A stretch of 64,000 nucleotides of DNA from CAIWHR01 sp963773195 (GCA_963773195.1 CAVZAE010000005.1:744001-808000); one strand, 5' to 3'. Shown: positions 30,394-38,591, numbered from the stretch's first letter. The notes: generated from the sequence alone by a model not told the origin. Numbers and translations are program-made.

Positions 30394-30753
30394 ATGCTGA
30401 CCGGCACTTGCCACTGCGGCGCCGTGAAGATCCAAATTCCGAGACGGCCCCGACGGCTCACCGAATGCAACTGCTCGATCTGCCGTCGCTACGGCACGCG
30501 CTGGGCGTACTTCAAGGCCGCCGACGTCAGGATCACCGCCAAGCGGGGCGCCACCGAAGACTATCGCTGGGGCGACAAAGAGTTGCGCTTCGTCAGGTGC
30601 AAGCATTGCGGCTGCGTCACGCATTGGGCCGGGGTCAAGCCGCGGCCGAGGGGACGAATGGGCGTCAACACGCGGAACTTCGATCCGGCGGAGCTCGCGG
30701 GCGTTCGGGTCCGCTTGCTCGACGGCGCCAAGACGTGGAAATTTCTCACCTAG
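30394..30753 (+). CDS. GFA/CENP-V family zinc protein
   Basis: 119 residues with GTCHCGAVKIQI, TECNCSICRRYGTRWAYF and RFVRCKHCGCVTHW, then RMGVNTRNFDPAEL. All Cys pairs of the GFA fold are present. No assigned substrate. It is one of six GFA genes in the window and only distantly similar to the others. Confidence 0.9.
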   Translation: MLTGTCHCGAVKIQIPRRPRRLTECNCSICRRYGTRWAYFKAADVRITAKRGATEDYRWGDKELRFVRCKHCGCVTHWAGVKPRPRGRMGVNTRNFDPAELAGVRVRLLDGAKTWKFLT

Positions 30754-30765
30754 CGTCCTCCGGCC

Positions 30766-31020
30766 GTGAACCTGCGATCGGTCGAGGCGAAGGCGTTCGT
30801 CCCGGCGCAGGACTTCGAGCTGTCGAAGCAGTTCTATCAGGATCTGGGCTTTTCCGTGCTGTGGTCCACGACCGAACTCGCGTATCTGCGTCACGGCGCT
30901 CGTCGCGCGAAGCACATGGGCTATCGCAACGTCAAAGTCATGTCCGCAGGCATCCGCGGATGGCTGGCCGCGCGCATGCCCTTCGAGCCGGGCGGACGCA
31001 AGCGCATGGGCCGCGGTAGA
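30766..31020 (+). pseudogene. chimeric remnant: VOC N-terminus joined to rhodanese C-terminus
   Basis: From GTG 30766 the first 45 residues (NLRSVEAKAFVPAQDFELSK, FYQDLGFSVLW, ELAYLRHG) are a VOC domain start. They run without interruption into ARRAKHMGYRNVKVMSAGIR-GWLAARMPFE, which is the C-terminal helix and strand of a rhodanese domain. The middle of both genes is gone. The frame then runs into the next gene without its own ending. It looks like the product of a deletion between two neighbouring genes. Confidence 0.72.
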
Positions 31021-31028
31021 CTCGGCAT

Positions 31029-31691
31029 ATGGCGAATCCGCAACCGGAAGGCTTCCTTGCGCTGCCAACATCGAGCGAGGCGCCGGGTGTGCTGGTCCTT
31101 CACGCCTGGTGGGGACTGAACAACACCATCAAGAGTGTATGCAAACAGCTGGCGGACGCTGGTTTCGTCGCATTCGCGCCGGACCTCTACCACGGCAAGG
31201 TCGCGGATACCCTCGCCGGCGCGGAAGTGCTCGCCAAGACGCTCGACGCGAACGCGAGCCGCGCCAAGTCCGAGGTCAGGGAAGCCGCCGCGTTCACGAG
31301 CGAGCGAGCGCGGCATCACGACCGCGGCCTGGCGGTGATCGGATTTTCGTTGGGAGCGTACTACGCGCTCGATGTCTCGACGACCGATGCCGAGGACGTC
31401 CGCCGCGTCGTGATCTTCTACGGCACCGGGCGCGGCGACTTTTCCCGCTCGAAGGCCGCCTACCTCGGCCACTTCGCTCAAAACGATCCGTACGAGTCGG
31501 CGGCCGACGTCGCCGCGTTGGAGGAAGCGCTGAAGAACGCGAAGCGGCCGGTGACGTTCCATCACTACCCCGGCACCGGACACTGGTTCTTCGAGCCCGA
31601 CCGTCCGCAGGCCTATAACGAGACCGCCGCCCAGCTGGCATGGGAGCGGACGCTCGCGTTCCTGCTTCGCGTCGCGCCCCGTCCGTCATAA
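31029..31691 (+). CDS. dienelactone hydrolase family protein
   Basis: 220 residues of alpha/beta hydrolase: GVLVLHAWWGLNNTIKSVCKQLADAGFVAFAPDLYHGKVAD, the nucleophile elbow GFSLGAYYAL with Ser (true dienelactone hydrolases use Cys), VIFYGTGRGDF and the His in PGTGHWFFEPDRPQAYN. It is probably a cytoplasmic carboxylesterase rather than a chlorocatechol-pathway enzyme. Its start ATG lies just after the chimeric remnant. Confidence 0.85.
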   Translation: MANPQPEGFLALPTSSEAPGVLVLHAWWGLNNTIKSVCKQLADAGFVAFAPDLYHGKVADTLAGAEVLAKTLDANASRAKSEVREAAAFTSERARHHDRGLAVIGFSLGAYYALDVSTTDAEDVRRVVIFYGTGRGDFSRSKAAYLGHFAQNDPYESAADVAALEEALKNAKRPVTFHHYPGTGHWFFEPDRPQAYNETAAQLAWERTLAFLLRVAPRPS

Positions 31692-31722
31692 TGGCAGTTC
31701 CGCCCCGTCCGCGAGCACCCAG

Positions 31723-32103
31723 ATGCGAATCCGACTCTCACCGCTTCCGTTGCTGATCGCAGCCGCTGCTATCCTCGATTTCGGCTGCGCCACTGCTCCG
31801 CCGGCGGACGCCCAGGCGCGACCTCCGGTGCAGGTGTATCCGATGAATCCGTACGTCGGTCAGTCGTACGACGTCGTCGGCCGCATCTGGGCGGGAACCT
31901 CGAAGACCGCCTATCGCGTTCCGGTCTACTCGACGCGGGAAGAGGCTATCGCCTCGATGCAGAACGAGGCGGCCCAGCTCAACGCCGACGCGCTGATCAG
32001 CGTGAGCTGCCTCGATGGCGCCCGCTCGACCTGGTTCCAGACCAACGAACCCGGCTTCCTTTGCTACGGCGTGGCCATCAAGCTTCAGCGCGCCCAAGGG
32101 TAA
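31723..32103 (+). CDS. exported protein, possible lipoprotein
   Basis: 126 residues. The N-terminus RLSPLPLLIAAAAILDFGC is a signal with Cys at a possible but imperfect lipobox (DFGC). After PPVQVYPMNPYVGQSYDVVG comes TREEAIASMQNEAAQLNADALISVSCLDG. The layout recalls YbjQ/heavy-metal-binding-domain and Rcs-stress lipoproteins (GxxYxVVG...AxxxGADALI). Assignment is tentative. Confidence 0.6.
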   Translation: MRIRLSPLPLLIAAAAILDFGCATAPPADAQARPPVQVYPMNPYVGQSYDVVGRIWAGTSKTAYRVPVYSTREEAIASMQNEAAQLNADALISVSCLDGARSTWFQTNEPGFLCYGVAIKLQRAQG

Positions 32104-32137
32104 TACGCACTATCCCGGCGCAGCCCGCCCGGCCGAG

Positions 32138-33097
32138 CTAGATCGGGTCGCGCCGCCGGCGCAGCCAGATCGCCAGCGCGAAGAGCGCCGCCGCGACGAC
32201 GACTCCGATCCATACCTCCGGACTGCTCACGAACTTCCCGGGATCGGGAGTCGCGCTGAATGCCTGCGCCATTCGCTCGGCGCCGTGGCCGCCGCCATCG
32301 CCGAGCGCCGCGGCGCTTTCCTTCGCCCTGACCAGGAAGGCGTGGGAGAAGCCCCCGTTGAGGCGGGACTTGAGCAGCGCTCCGACGTACGACGTGTTGA
32401 ACGCGATCTTCTCGATCGCCGCGATGACGAGCGGAGGCAGCACGGCCCAGAGGATGGGCGCGCGCTGAGCCCACGCCGACACCACGAACAACCAGCCGTA
32501 TACCGGTGCATTCCAGATCGTGAGCGTGATCAATCCGTAGATCAGCACCCACGGATTCCGGAACAGCGGTGCCTGCGCCCACAGGATCGCGGGACTCTCG
32601 CCGTTCGACAGCAGGATCAGCGAAGCCAGGAGCAGCATGAGAAGGTGCGTCGCGGCGATGACGCAGAACGCGATGAGGGGCAGGACCACCAGCGGTATCG
32701 CGGCCTTCGAGAGCACCGTCGTCGTGTCGGAAACCGGCAGCGACTTCCAGAACAGGATGCTGCGGTCGCGCCGCTCGCCGTGCAGCGCGTCGAGGCAGTA
32801 GAACACGCCCGTAAATCCGACGACGAGTATGAGCAGGGCGGCGACGTAGTCGTGCGAAGCAGTGAAGATTGCGTACCTCACGTTCGGATCGAGCGTGGCC
32901 GCGTTGCGCACATTTTCCGGCAGGTGGCGCGAGCCCCAAAGGAACCCGATCAGCGCGACGCCGGCCGCGATCAGCGGCACGAGATAGAGCGAGCGGTTCT
33001 CCCAAAGCTCGCGCCGCACCGACCAATAGAACGGGCGAGTCGGCGCCACCGCGGCAGCCGGCGCCGGCCCGGGGACGGCATTCGATGGAGTGTTCAT
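32138..33097 (-). CDS. ABC transporter permease (ABC-2 type, YtrC/D-like)
   Basis: 319 residues with six or more membrane helices. After a Pro/Ala-rich start come FYWSVRRELWENRSLYLVPLIAAGVALIGFLWG, YVAALLILVVGFTGVFYCLDALHGERRDRSILFWKSLPVSDT (typical of ABC-2 permeases), and later helices to LFALAIWLRRRR. Its ATG overlaps the stop of the ATPase gene by four bases. With the ATPase and the GntR gene it forms a YtrA-type operon. Confidence 0.88.
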   Translation of the reverse strand: MNTPSNAVPGPAPAAAVAPTRPFYWSVRRELWENRSLYLVPLIAAGVALIGFLWGSRHLPENVRNAATLDPNVRYAIFTASHDYVAALLILVVGFTGVFYCLDALHGERRDRSILFWKSLPVSDTTTVLSKAAIPLVVLPLIAFCVIAATHLLMLLLASLILLSNGESPAILWAQAPLFRNPWVLIYGLITLTIWNAPVYGWLFVVSAWAQRAPILWAVLPPLVIAAIEKIAFNTSYVGALLKSRLNGGFSHAFLVRAKESAAALGDGGGHGAERMAQAFSATPDPGKFVSSPEVWIGVVVAAALFALAIWLRRRRDPI

Positions 33098-33969
33098 GCG
33101 AGAGTTCCTTGCGCGTTGGCCATCCGGTTACCGATGACGGCGACGAACAGGTCGGCGATGCTCGTTGTGTGCACCTCGCCCAGGACCGCAAGCGCCTGCG
33201 GATCGGCGTGGTCGAAGAGGAAGATGCTGCGGCCGAACACCTGCCGTTCGTGGATCGGCTTGAGCGCGCGCGCCGCGGCGATTTGCTCCGGTAGGACCAT
33301 CACTTCGAGATAGCTCGACTCGAAGTCATCCATGCTGCAGTTGAGCACGATGCGGCCGCGATCGACGAACATCACGTCGGTGATGACATGCTGGATCTCC
33401 TCGGGGTGATGCGTCGTCACGACGATCGTTCGGCCGTGGTCGAAGTAGTCGTTGAGAAGCGAGTCATAGAACTGCTTGCGGTAGAGGATGTCGAGGCCGA
33501 GCGTCGGCTCGTCCAGCACGAGAAGCTTGGCGTTGATCGCCATGACGAGCGCCAGGTGCAGCTGTGTCACCATGCCCTTGGAGAGCTCCTTGACCTTGCT
33601 CGCGGACCTGATCGCCGTCTTCGCGAGAAAGCCTTCCGCCTTCGCCCGATCGAAGCGCGGATGCACGCCGGCGACGTAGTCGAGTGCCTGCGTGACCCGC
33701 ATCCACCGCGGCAGCACCGCGACGTCGGCGATGAACGAGACGTCGCGCATCAGTTCGTCGCGCTCGGTCCACGGGTCGCGCCCGAGCACGCGGAGCTCGC
33801 CCTCGAACGGCGTGAGGCCGAGGATCGCCTTGAGGGCCGTGGTCTTGCCGGCGCCGTTGGGACCGATCAGGCCGAGGATGCGGCCCTCCTCGACCTGCAG
33901 GTCGATGCCGTCCACGGCGACGGTGGAACCGAACGTCTTGCGCAGGCCGCGCGCTTCGATGCAGGGCAT
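33094..33969 (-). CDS. ABC transporter ATP-binding protein
   Basis: 291 residues. The Walker A GPNGAGKTT, signature LSKGM (variant of LSGGQ), Walker B LLVLDEPTLGLD and the switch His in VTTHHPEE are present. A C-terminal part of about 80 residues (VMVLPEQIAAARALKP.. to the end) is an accessory domain common in YtrB/CcmA-like ATPases. It powers the permease encoded downstream. It starts 4 bp after the GntR stop. Confidence 0.92.
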   Translation of the reverse strand: MPCIEARGLRKTFGSTVAVDGIDLQVEEGRILGLIGPNGAGKTTALKAILGLTPFEGELRVLGRDPWTERDELMRDVSFIADVAVLPRWMRVTQALDYVAGVHPRFDRAKAEGFLAKTAIRSASKVKELSKGMVTQLHLALVMAINAKLLVLDEPTLGLDILYRKQFYDSLLNDYFDHGRTIVVTTHHPEEIQHVITDVMFVDRGRIVLNCSMDDFESSYLEVMVLPEQIAAARALKPIHERQVFGRSIFLFDHADPQALAVLGEVHTTSIADLFVAVIGNRMANAQGTLA

Positions 33970-33973
33970 GGCG

Positions 33974-34363
33974 TCAGCGCTCCTTGGGTTGGTTGCTCGA
34001 TTCCCCGCTCGCAAGCGGAGCTTCGAGGAGATCGCGGGGCTCGAGCCCCAGGCGCTGGATGGTCGCGCGAATCCGCGGCCATTCCGCCGTGAGAAACTTC
34101 CGCCGCTCGTCGCGTAGCAGGAGGGCTCGCGCGCCGGCGACGACGAACATCCCGAGTCCCCGTCGCTTTTCGACGAGGCCATCGTCAGCGAGCTCCTGGT
34201 ACGCCTTGAGCACGGTCAGCGGGTTGACGCGCGAGTCGGCCGCCACATTGCGCACGGACGGTAGCGGGTCGCCCTCGGCCAAGGCGCCGTCCAGGATCAT
34301 CGCCACCACGCGATCGCGAATCTGCCGGTAGATTGGCTGGCTGTCGTTCCAGTCGCGATCCAT
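33974..34363 (-). CDS. GntR family regulator, YtrA subfamily
   Basis: The 129-residue protein is short, as in YtrA regulators. It begins SQPIYRQIRDRVVAMILDGALAEGDPLPSVRNVAADSRVNPLTVLKAYQELADDGLVEKRRGLGMFV, a complete GntR winged helix. A 50-residue helical tail replaces the ligand domain. It is first in an operon with an ABC ATPase and permease and likely represses that operon through the palindrome at 34452. Confidence 0.93.
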   Translation of the reverse strand: MDRDWNDSQPIYRQIRDRVVAMILDGALAEGDPLPSVRNVAADSRVNPLTVLKAYQELADDGLVEKRRGLGMFVVAGARALLLRDERRKFLTAEWPRIRATIQRLGLEPRDLLEAPLASGESSNQPKER

Positions 34364-34451
34364 CAGCGCGCCCCCTGCAGTTCCTGCGGGAGTCCGGCAG
34401 CGGTGACTTTGCTCCGGCGATTCAGCAAGTTACGAAAGGAGTAGACTTTCA

Positions 34452-34477
34452 TAGTGTATTAGTTTAGTATAACACTA
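34452..34477. promoter_or_regulatory. YtrA-type operator
   Basis: TAGTGT at 34452-34457 and ACACTA at 34472-34477 form inverted ends of a 26-bp AT-rich palindrome standing out in GC-rich DNA. The AGTGT(A)-n-(T)ACACT arrangement is the known type of site for YtrA-like GntR regulators. It overlaps the -10 element of the operon promoter, fitting repression. Confidence 0.7.
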
Positions 34478-34493
34478 ATGGAAAGGCAAGCAA
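34466..34493 (-). promoter_or_regulatory. promoter of the GntR-ABC operon
   Basis: On the minus strand TTGCTT (34493-34488) and TATACT (34471-34466) are spaced by 16 bp, about 100 bp before the GntR start. The -10 lies inside the palindrome. Confidence 0.55.
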
Positions 34494-34848
34494 CTTCTGG
34501 TTGGGCCTCCGGAGCCCCTCGGATGCGGCCGTTCGGATCGACGTCGTCGCGTCCACAGCCCCTGATGTCCAGCCGCGTCCTGACGGCCTCGATTCTGGTC
34601 GCGACGCTGACCGCCCTCTTCGTGAAACTGGCGCCGGTCGAGTGGAGTCACGTGCTGACGGCGCTGGTCATCACCGGCGGCAACCTGCCGCTCTGACGTC
34701 CCGCGACGGATCCGCCGCGCTGCTCGAGTCTGCGTCGCCGCGCTTCGAAGCTCCGGATTGCGCCGCGTCCGTGGAACGGACACCATTGGAGCCTGCCTGC
34801 GCCAACGTTGGCGCTGCGTCCATCGCTATTGCTCGGAGCAACAGCCGG
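34494..34848. other. gene-poor interval
   Basis: No convincing gene is visible. A 43-codon frame from ATG 34565 (MSSRVLTASILVATLTALF, then VKLAPVEWSHVL and a short tail) encodes one hydrophobic stretch and could be a remnant. It has no ribosome-binding site. The rest reads as GC-rich noncoding DNA without repeats or hairpins that I could support. Confidence 0.4.
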
Positions 34849-35103
34849 ATGCCGGAGTCCGATCCCGTCGCCGCCCTCGTCCTCGACCTGCTCGAGTGGA
34901 TCGGGCCCGAGCCGCGACCCTACCCGGAGGTGATCGAGGCGTGGCGCACGTCGTGCCCTCGCCTGCCCGTGTGGGAGGAGGCGAACGCGCGGGGCTTCAT
35001 CGCGCACGGCCGCTCGGATGACTCAGGCGCCGTCGTTGCGGTCTCGCCGGAAGGCATCGCCCACCTGACGGCTTACGGCCGCGCATGGCGGCTCGCGCGC
35101 TGA
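34849..35103 (+). CDS. conserved small hypothetical protein
   Basis: From ATG 34849 the product is 84 residues: DPVAALVLDLLEWIGPEPRPYPEVIEAWRTSCPRLPVWEEANARGF and VSPEGIAHLTAYGRAW. The look is that of a small winged-helix-like domain found in many proteobacteria, but I cannot name the family. The longer frame upstream has no coding character. The next gene starts 7 bp downstream. Confidence 0.6.
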   Translation: MPESDPVAALVLDLLEWIGPEPRPYPEVIEAWRTSCPRLPVWEEANARGFIAHGRSDDSGAVVAVSPEGIAHLTAYGRAWRLAR

Positions 35104-35110
35104 AGCCGCG

Positions 35111-35542
35111 ATGCGCCTCGCCGGCAAGTGCCATTGCGGCAACATCGCCTTCGATCTCGACTGGGAAGGCGACCCGTCGGCGATCCCGGCGCGCGCGTGC
35201 GGCTGCTCGTTCTGCACCAAACATGGCGGCGTGTGGACGTCGCATCCGGCTTCGAAGCTGACCGTGACGATCGGCGACGGGAACCTCGTATCAAAGTACG
35301 CGTTCGGCACGCGAACCGCGACGTTCCACGTCTGCGCGCGCTGCGGCGCCGTGCCGTTCGTCACGAGCGAGATCGCGCAGCACCTTTATGCGGTCGTCAA
35401 TGTCAACGCGCTCGAGAACGTCGATGATTCGGTCCTGCACCGCGCCGCGGTGAGCTTCGAAGGCGAGGACCTCGATGCCCGCCTTGCGCGCAGGACCCGC
35501 AACTGGATCGCCGACGTGCGCTTCGCCGGCGCGCGCGGCTGA
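35111..35542 (+). CDS. GFA/CENP-V family zinc protein
   Basis: 143 residues: AGKCHCGNIAFDLDW, RACGCSFCTKHGGVWTSHP, and FHVCARCGAVPFVTSEI, then YAVVNVNALENV. The Cys pairs of GFA are present, with CGCSFCTKH in place of the usual CxCSxCRK. Substrate unknown. Confidence 0.9.
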   Translation: MRLAGKCHCGNIAFDLDWEGDPSAIPARACGCSFCTKHGGVWTSHPASKLTVTIGDGNLVSKYAFGTRTATFHVCARCGAVPFVTSEIAQHLYAVVNVNALENVDDSVLHRAAVSFEGEDLDARLARRTRNWIADVRFAGARG

Positions 35543-35547
35543 CGCGC

Positions 35548-36063
35548 ATGGGCAGAACGATGCCCTCTGCTGCGCCCGAAATCCGCCCCTACCGCGAGTC
35601 CGACTGGCGCACGGTATGGCCGCTGCTACAGGCGACCTTCACCGCGGCCGACACGTACATGTTCTCACCGCAAAGCTCGGAGGCCGAGATCCACAAGGCC
35701 TGGATCGAGGTGCCGACGTCGACTTTCGTCGCGTGCGACGCCGACGGCCGCGTCCTCGGAACTTATTACCTCAAGCCCAATCAGCCGGGCTTGGGCGCCC
35801 ACGTCTGCAACTGCGGCTACGTCGTCGCGCCCGCGGCGCAGGGTCGCGGCATCGCCACCGCGATGTGCGAGCATTCGCAGGCTGCCGCCAGGGCTCACGG
35901 CTTCCGCGCGATGCAGTTCAACAGCGTCGTCGCCACCAACGAACGAGCGATCCGGCTGTGGCAGAAGCTCGGCTTCGCGATCGTCGGGCGCCTGCCCGGC
36001 GCCTTCCACTTCAAGTGTCGCGAGTACGTCGATGCGCTGGTGATGTTCAAGGAGCTCGCTTGA
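35548..36063 (+). CDS. GNAT acetyltransferase
   Basis: 171 residues: IRPYRESDWRTVWPLLQATF, VACDADGRVLGTYYLKPNQPG, the acetyl-CoA loop CGYVVAPAAQGRGIATAMCEHS and NSVVATNERAIRLWQKLGFAIVGRLPGAF. This is a typical small-molecule N-acetyltransferase of unknown substrate (PhnO/phosphinothricin-like layout). A second GNAT follows 16 bp on. Confidence 0.88.
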   Translation: MGRTMPSAAPEIRPYRESDWRTVWPLLQATFTAADTYMFSPQSSEAEIHKAWIEVPTSTFVACDADGRVLGTYYLKPNQPGLGAHVCNCGYVVAPAAQGRGIATAMCEHSQAAARAHGFRAMQFNSVVATNERAIRLWQKLGFAIVGRLPGAFHFKCREYVDALVMFKELA

Positions 36064-36079
36064 TCATGCCCTCGTCCCC

Positions 36080-36496
36080 GTGAATTCCGACCTGGAAATT
36101 CGCGCGATCCGACCCGACGAAATCGAGGCGGTGCGCACCCTTCTCACCGCAAGCGGCTGGAGCCATCGCGTCTCGGATCCGGCGCAGTTCCGCGAGCTAG
36201 TCTCGCGATCGCAACGGGCGCTGGTCGCGATCGAGCACGGCCAGGTGGTCGGATTCGCGCGCGCCCTTTGCGACGATATGGCCAACGGGTACATTTCGAT
36301 GGTCGTCGTCGCGGAGGAGCACCGGCGCAAGGGCATCGGCCGCGCACTGGTCCACGCGATCATGGGCGACGATCGCACAATGACGTGGGTGCTACGCGCG
36401 GGACGCGACGGCGTCTCCGGGTTCTACGAAAAGATCGGCTTCGCCCGCTCGGAGGTGGCGATGGAGCGCCCCGGTGCGAGGACCCCCGACGCCTGA
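36080..36496 (+). CDS. GNAT acetyltransferase
   Basis: 138 residues from GTG 36080: LEIRAIRPDEIEAVRTLLTASGW, VAIEHGQVVGFARALCDD, ISMVVVAEEHRRKGIGRALVHAIMG (acetyl-CoA loop R-x-x-G-I-G) and GFYEKIGFARSEVAME. Substrate unknown. Confidence 0.86.
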   Translation: MNSDLEIRAIRPDEIEAVRTLLTASGWSHRVSDPAQFRELVSRSQRALVAIEHGQVVGFARALCDDMANGYISMVVVAEEHRRKGIGRALVHAIMGDDRTMTWVLRAGRDGVSGFYEKIGFARSEVAMERPGARTPDA

Positions 36497-36515
36497 GCCG
36501 AACGGTCGACGCGCG

Positions 36516-36947
36516 ATGCGCCTGTGGAGCCTGCATCCCCGCTACCTCGACGCTGCGGGGCTCGTCGCGCTCTGGCGCGAGGCACTGCTCGCGCGCGCTG
36601 TGCTGCGCGGCGAAACGATTGGCTATCGGCATCACGCGCAACTCATCCGGTTTCGCGCGTGCCGTTCTCCGCGCTCCGCGATCAACGCGTACCTGCGGGC
36701 GGTTCACGCCGAAGCGATGGCGCGCGGCTACGCGTTCGATCGCTCGAAGCTCGTACGGACAGGGGCCATCGAACGGATCGTCACGACGCGCGGCCAGGTC
36801 GATTACGAATGGTCGCGTCTCCTGGCCAAGCTTCGCCGGCGCAGTCCCCTGGTCTACCGGCGTCACCGTCACGTCGCGCATCCCGCCGTCCATCCGCTGT
36901 TCTCCCTCGCGGAGGGCCCGATCTGCGAATGGGAAAGGGTGGCATGA
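36516..36947 (+). CDS. pyrimidine dimer DNA glycosylase (T4 endonuclease V-like)
   Basis: 143 residues: MRLWSLHPRYLDAAGLVALWREALLARAVL, GYRHHAQLIRFRA, INAYLRAVHAEAMARGY and RSPLVYRRHRHVAHPAVHPLF. This is the Pyr_excise family, which cuts the glycosidic bond at UV-induced dimers and nicks the DNA. The N-terminal Met-Arg-Leu-Trp replaces the Thr nucleophile region of the T4 enzyme, so catalysis may differ. It overlaps the next gene by four bases (ATGA). Confidence 0.78.
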   Translation: MRLWSLHPRYLDAAGLVALWREALLARAVLRGETIGYRHHAQLIRFRACRSPRSAINAYLRAVHAEAMARGYAFDRSKLVRTGAIERIVTTRGQVDYEWSRLLAKLRRRSPLVYRRHRHVAHPAVHPLFSLAEGPICEWERVA

Positions 36948-37540
36948 CGCGAGTCGGCATCGGGTTGAAGGCGCGCACCGGCCGTGCGGCCCTTGTGGCC
37001 GTTGCCGGCGATGCCCTCGAGCCCGTGTTCATCGAGCGGTCGCAGCTCGAGCTCCTGCCGAAGGGCGAATGGGCGCCGTACCACGCCGCGAAGGAGCTCG
37101 ATCCGGCCGACGCCGACGCGAGCGTGCGGCGCAGCATTGCGATTGCAAGTGCGCTTGCAGCCACTGGCCTGCGCGCGGCCGCGCAACGCTGCACCGACGC
37201 AGGTCGCGAGCTCCGCGGATGCGCCGTGCTCGTCGGCAGCGGAATGCCCGCGTGGAGCACGGCCGAGATCCTCGCCGTCCACGTCCGCATGCACAAGGCC
37301 GAAGGCGAGCTCTTTCGCAACGCACTTGTCGAGGGCACGCGCGCATGCGGCTTTGAACTCACCACACTGCCCGAGAAGACCGCATTCGACGACGCGGCGC
37401 GGCGGCTCGGCTTTACGAGCACAGGACTCGACGCGCGCATCGCTGCGCTGGGCAAGGCGGCCGGTCCTCCGTGGGGCCAGGATCAGAAAGAAGCAGCAGC
37501 AGCGGCGCTCGTTGCGCTGGGACATGTCGAAACCGCATAA
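36944..37540 (+). CDS. conserved hypothetical protein, possibly RNase H/RuvC-like
   Basis: 198 residues starting TRVGIGLKARTGRAALVAVAGDALEPVFIERSQLEL, then ASVRRSIAIASALAATGLRAAAQRCTDAG, AVLVGSGMPAWSTAEILAVHVRMHKAEGELFRNALVEG and GQDQKEAAAAALVALGHV. The pattern (strand, glycine turn, late acidic DQKEAAAAAL) recalls RNase H-like nucleases. I cannot confirm catalytic residues. It is translationally coupled to the DNA-repair gene upstream, which suggests a nucleic-acid role. Confidence 0.55.
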   Translation: MTRVGIGLKARTGRAALVAVAGDALEPVFIERSQLELLPKGEWAPYHAAKELDPADADASVRRSIAIASALAATGLRAAAQRCTDAGRELRGCAVLVGSGMPAWSTAEILAVHVRMHKAEGELFRNALVEGTRACGFELTTLPEKTAFDDAARRLGFTSTGLDARIAALGKAAGPPWGQDQKEAAAAALVALGHVETA

Positions 37541-37703
37541 CCGACGCCGGAAATTTCTGCGCGCGCTTGCGTACATCGCGGGCGCGGCCTCGGGCGTCAT
37601 ACATGCACAACCTGCGTCCGGCAACTTCCGCATCGGCTATCTGCATCCGACCGACGCGCAGGACGTTGCGTATGTCACCATGAAGGGTGCGCTCGGCGGC
37701 TGA
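37524..37703 (+). pseudogene. truncated periplasmic substrate-binding protein
   Basis: MSKPHNRRRKFLRALAYIAG has a twin-arginine-like N-terminus followed by AASGVIHAQPASGNFRIGYLHP and ends GALGG. It matches the start of ABC-type substrate-binding proteins (PF04392-like), which are normally about 320 residues. Only 59 codons remain, and nothing similar follows. It overlaps the end of the preceding gene by 17 bp. Confidence 0.6.
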
Positions 37704-37763
37704 TTCAGGAGTTATCATCGGCCGCACCCGATTCCGGGCGCGGCGAAAACCACGGAGGAGCGA

Positions 37764-38198
37764 ATGGAAAAGGAGCGCAGCTACGGCGGCTCGTGCTTTT
37801 GCGGCGCAGTCCAGTTCACCGTGACCGGCGAGCCGGCCGCGATGGGGTACTGTCATTGCGCCTCGTGCCGCCATTGGTCGGCGGGGCCGGTCAACGCGTT
37901 CACGTTGTGGAAGCCCGATGCGGTGCGCGTCACGCAGGGCGCCGACAAGATTGGCACGTACAACAAGTCGCCCCACAGCTATCGTAAGTGGTGCAAGAGC
38001 TGCGGCGGCCACCTGTTCACCGAGCACCCGGGAATGGGGCTCACCGACGTCTACGCCGCCATGTTGCCGACGCTGTCGTTCAAGCCCGGCGTCCACGTCC
38101 ACTACCAGGAGACCGTGCTGCCGATCAGGGATGGCATCACCAAGCTCAAGGACGTGCCCAAGGAGATGGGCGGCTCGGGCGCGAGCCTGCCCGAATGA
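37764..38198 (+). CDS. GFA/CENP-V family zinc protein
   Basis: CGGAGGAGC precedes the ATG. 144 residues: GGSCFCGAVQFTVTGEPAAMGYCHCASCRHWSAGPVNAFTLW, RKWCKSCGGHLFTEHPGMG and later GVHVHYQE. This is the longer GFA subgroup. It is upstream of a SnoaL-like gene and a thiamine-diphosphate enzyme in the same direction. Confidence 0.9.
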   Translation: MEKERSYGGSCFCGAVQFTVTGEPAAMGYCHCASCRHWSAGPVNAFTLWKPDAVRVTQGADKIGTYNKSPHSYRKWCKSCGGHLFTEHPGMGLTDVYAAMLPTLSFKPGVHVHYQETVLPIRDGITKLKDVPKEMGGSGASLPE

Positions 38199-38216
38199 CG
38201 ACAGCGATGGCGGCCC

Positions 38217-38591
38217 ATGCCGACGCCCGAAACCCTCGAGCGGTTCATCGCGACGGTCGAGCGCAACGATCATGTAGGGGCACTCGAGTCGTTCTACGCC
38301 CCGCACGCGTCGATGCGCGAGAACCAGGCGGCGCCGCGTGTCGGTCGCGAAGCGCACGTCGCGAGCGAGCGCCGCGTGCTCGCGCGGGCGAAGGCCGTCA
38401 CGTCGACGTGCATCCGCCCGGTGCTCGTCGAGGGCGACATCGTCGTGATTCGCTGGATCTTTCGTTTCGAATGGCTTGACGGCGGCGTGACGCTGATGGA
38501 AGAGCTCGCCTGGCAGCGGTGGGAGGGCGAGCGCGTCGTCGAGGAGCGGTTCTTCTACGACCCGGCGCAGCTCGCGCCGGTCAGATCCTGA
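38217..38591 (+). CDS. SnoaL/NTF2-like protein
   Basis: 124 residues: ETLERFIATVERNDHVGALESFYAPHASMRENQ, VGREAHVASERRVLARAKAVTSTCIRPVLVEGDIVVIRWIFRF and LMEELAWQRWEGERVVEERFFYDP. This is the standard SnoaL-like fold. It ends 11 bp before the next gene, so it is probably in one operon with the thiamine-diphosphate enzyme. Confidence 0.85.
   Translation: MPTPETLERFIATVERNDHVGALESFYAPHASMRENQAAPRVGREAHVASERRVLARAKAVTSTCIRPVLVEGDIVVIRWIFRFEWLDGGVTLMEELAWQRWEGERVVEERFFYDPAQLAPVRS

Noticed and set aside
34501..34848. Upstream extension of the 84-residue protein to 34501
   Set aside because: The extra codons show no family-like pattern. The conserved part starts at ATG 34849.
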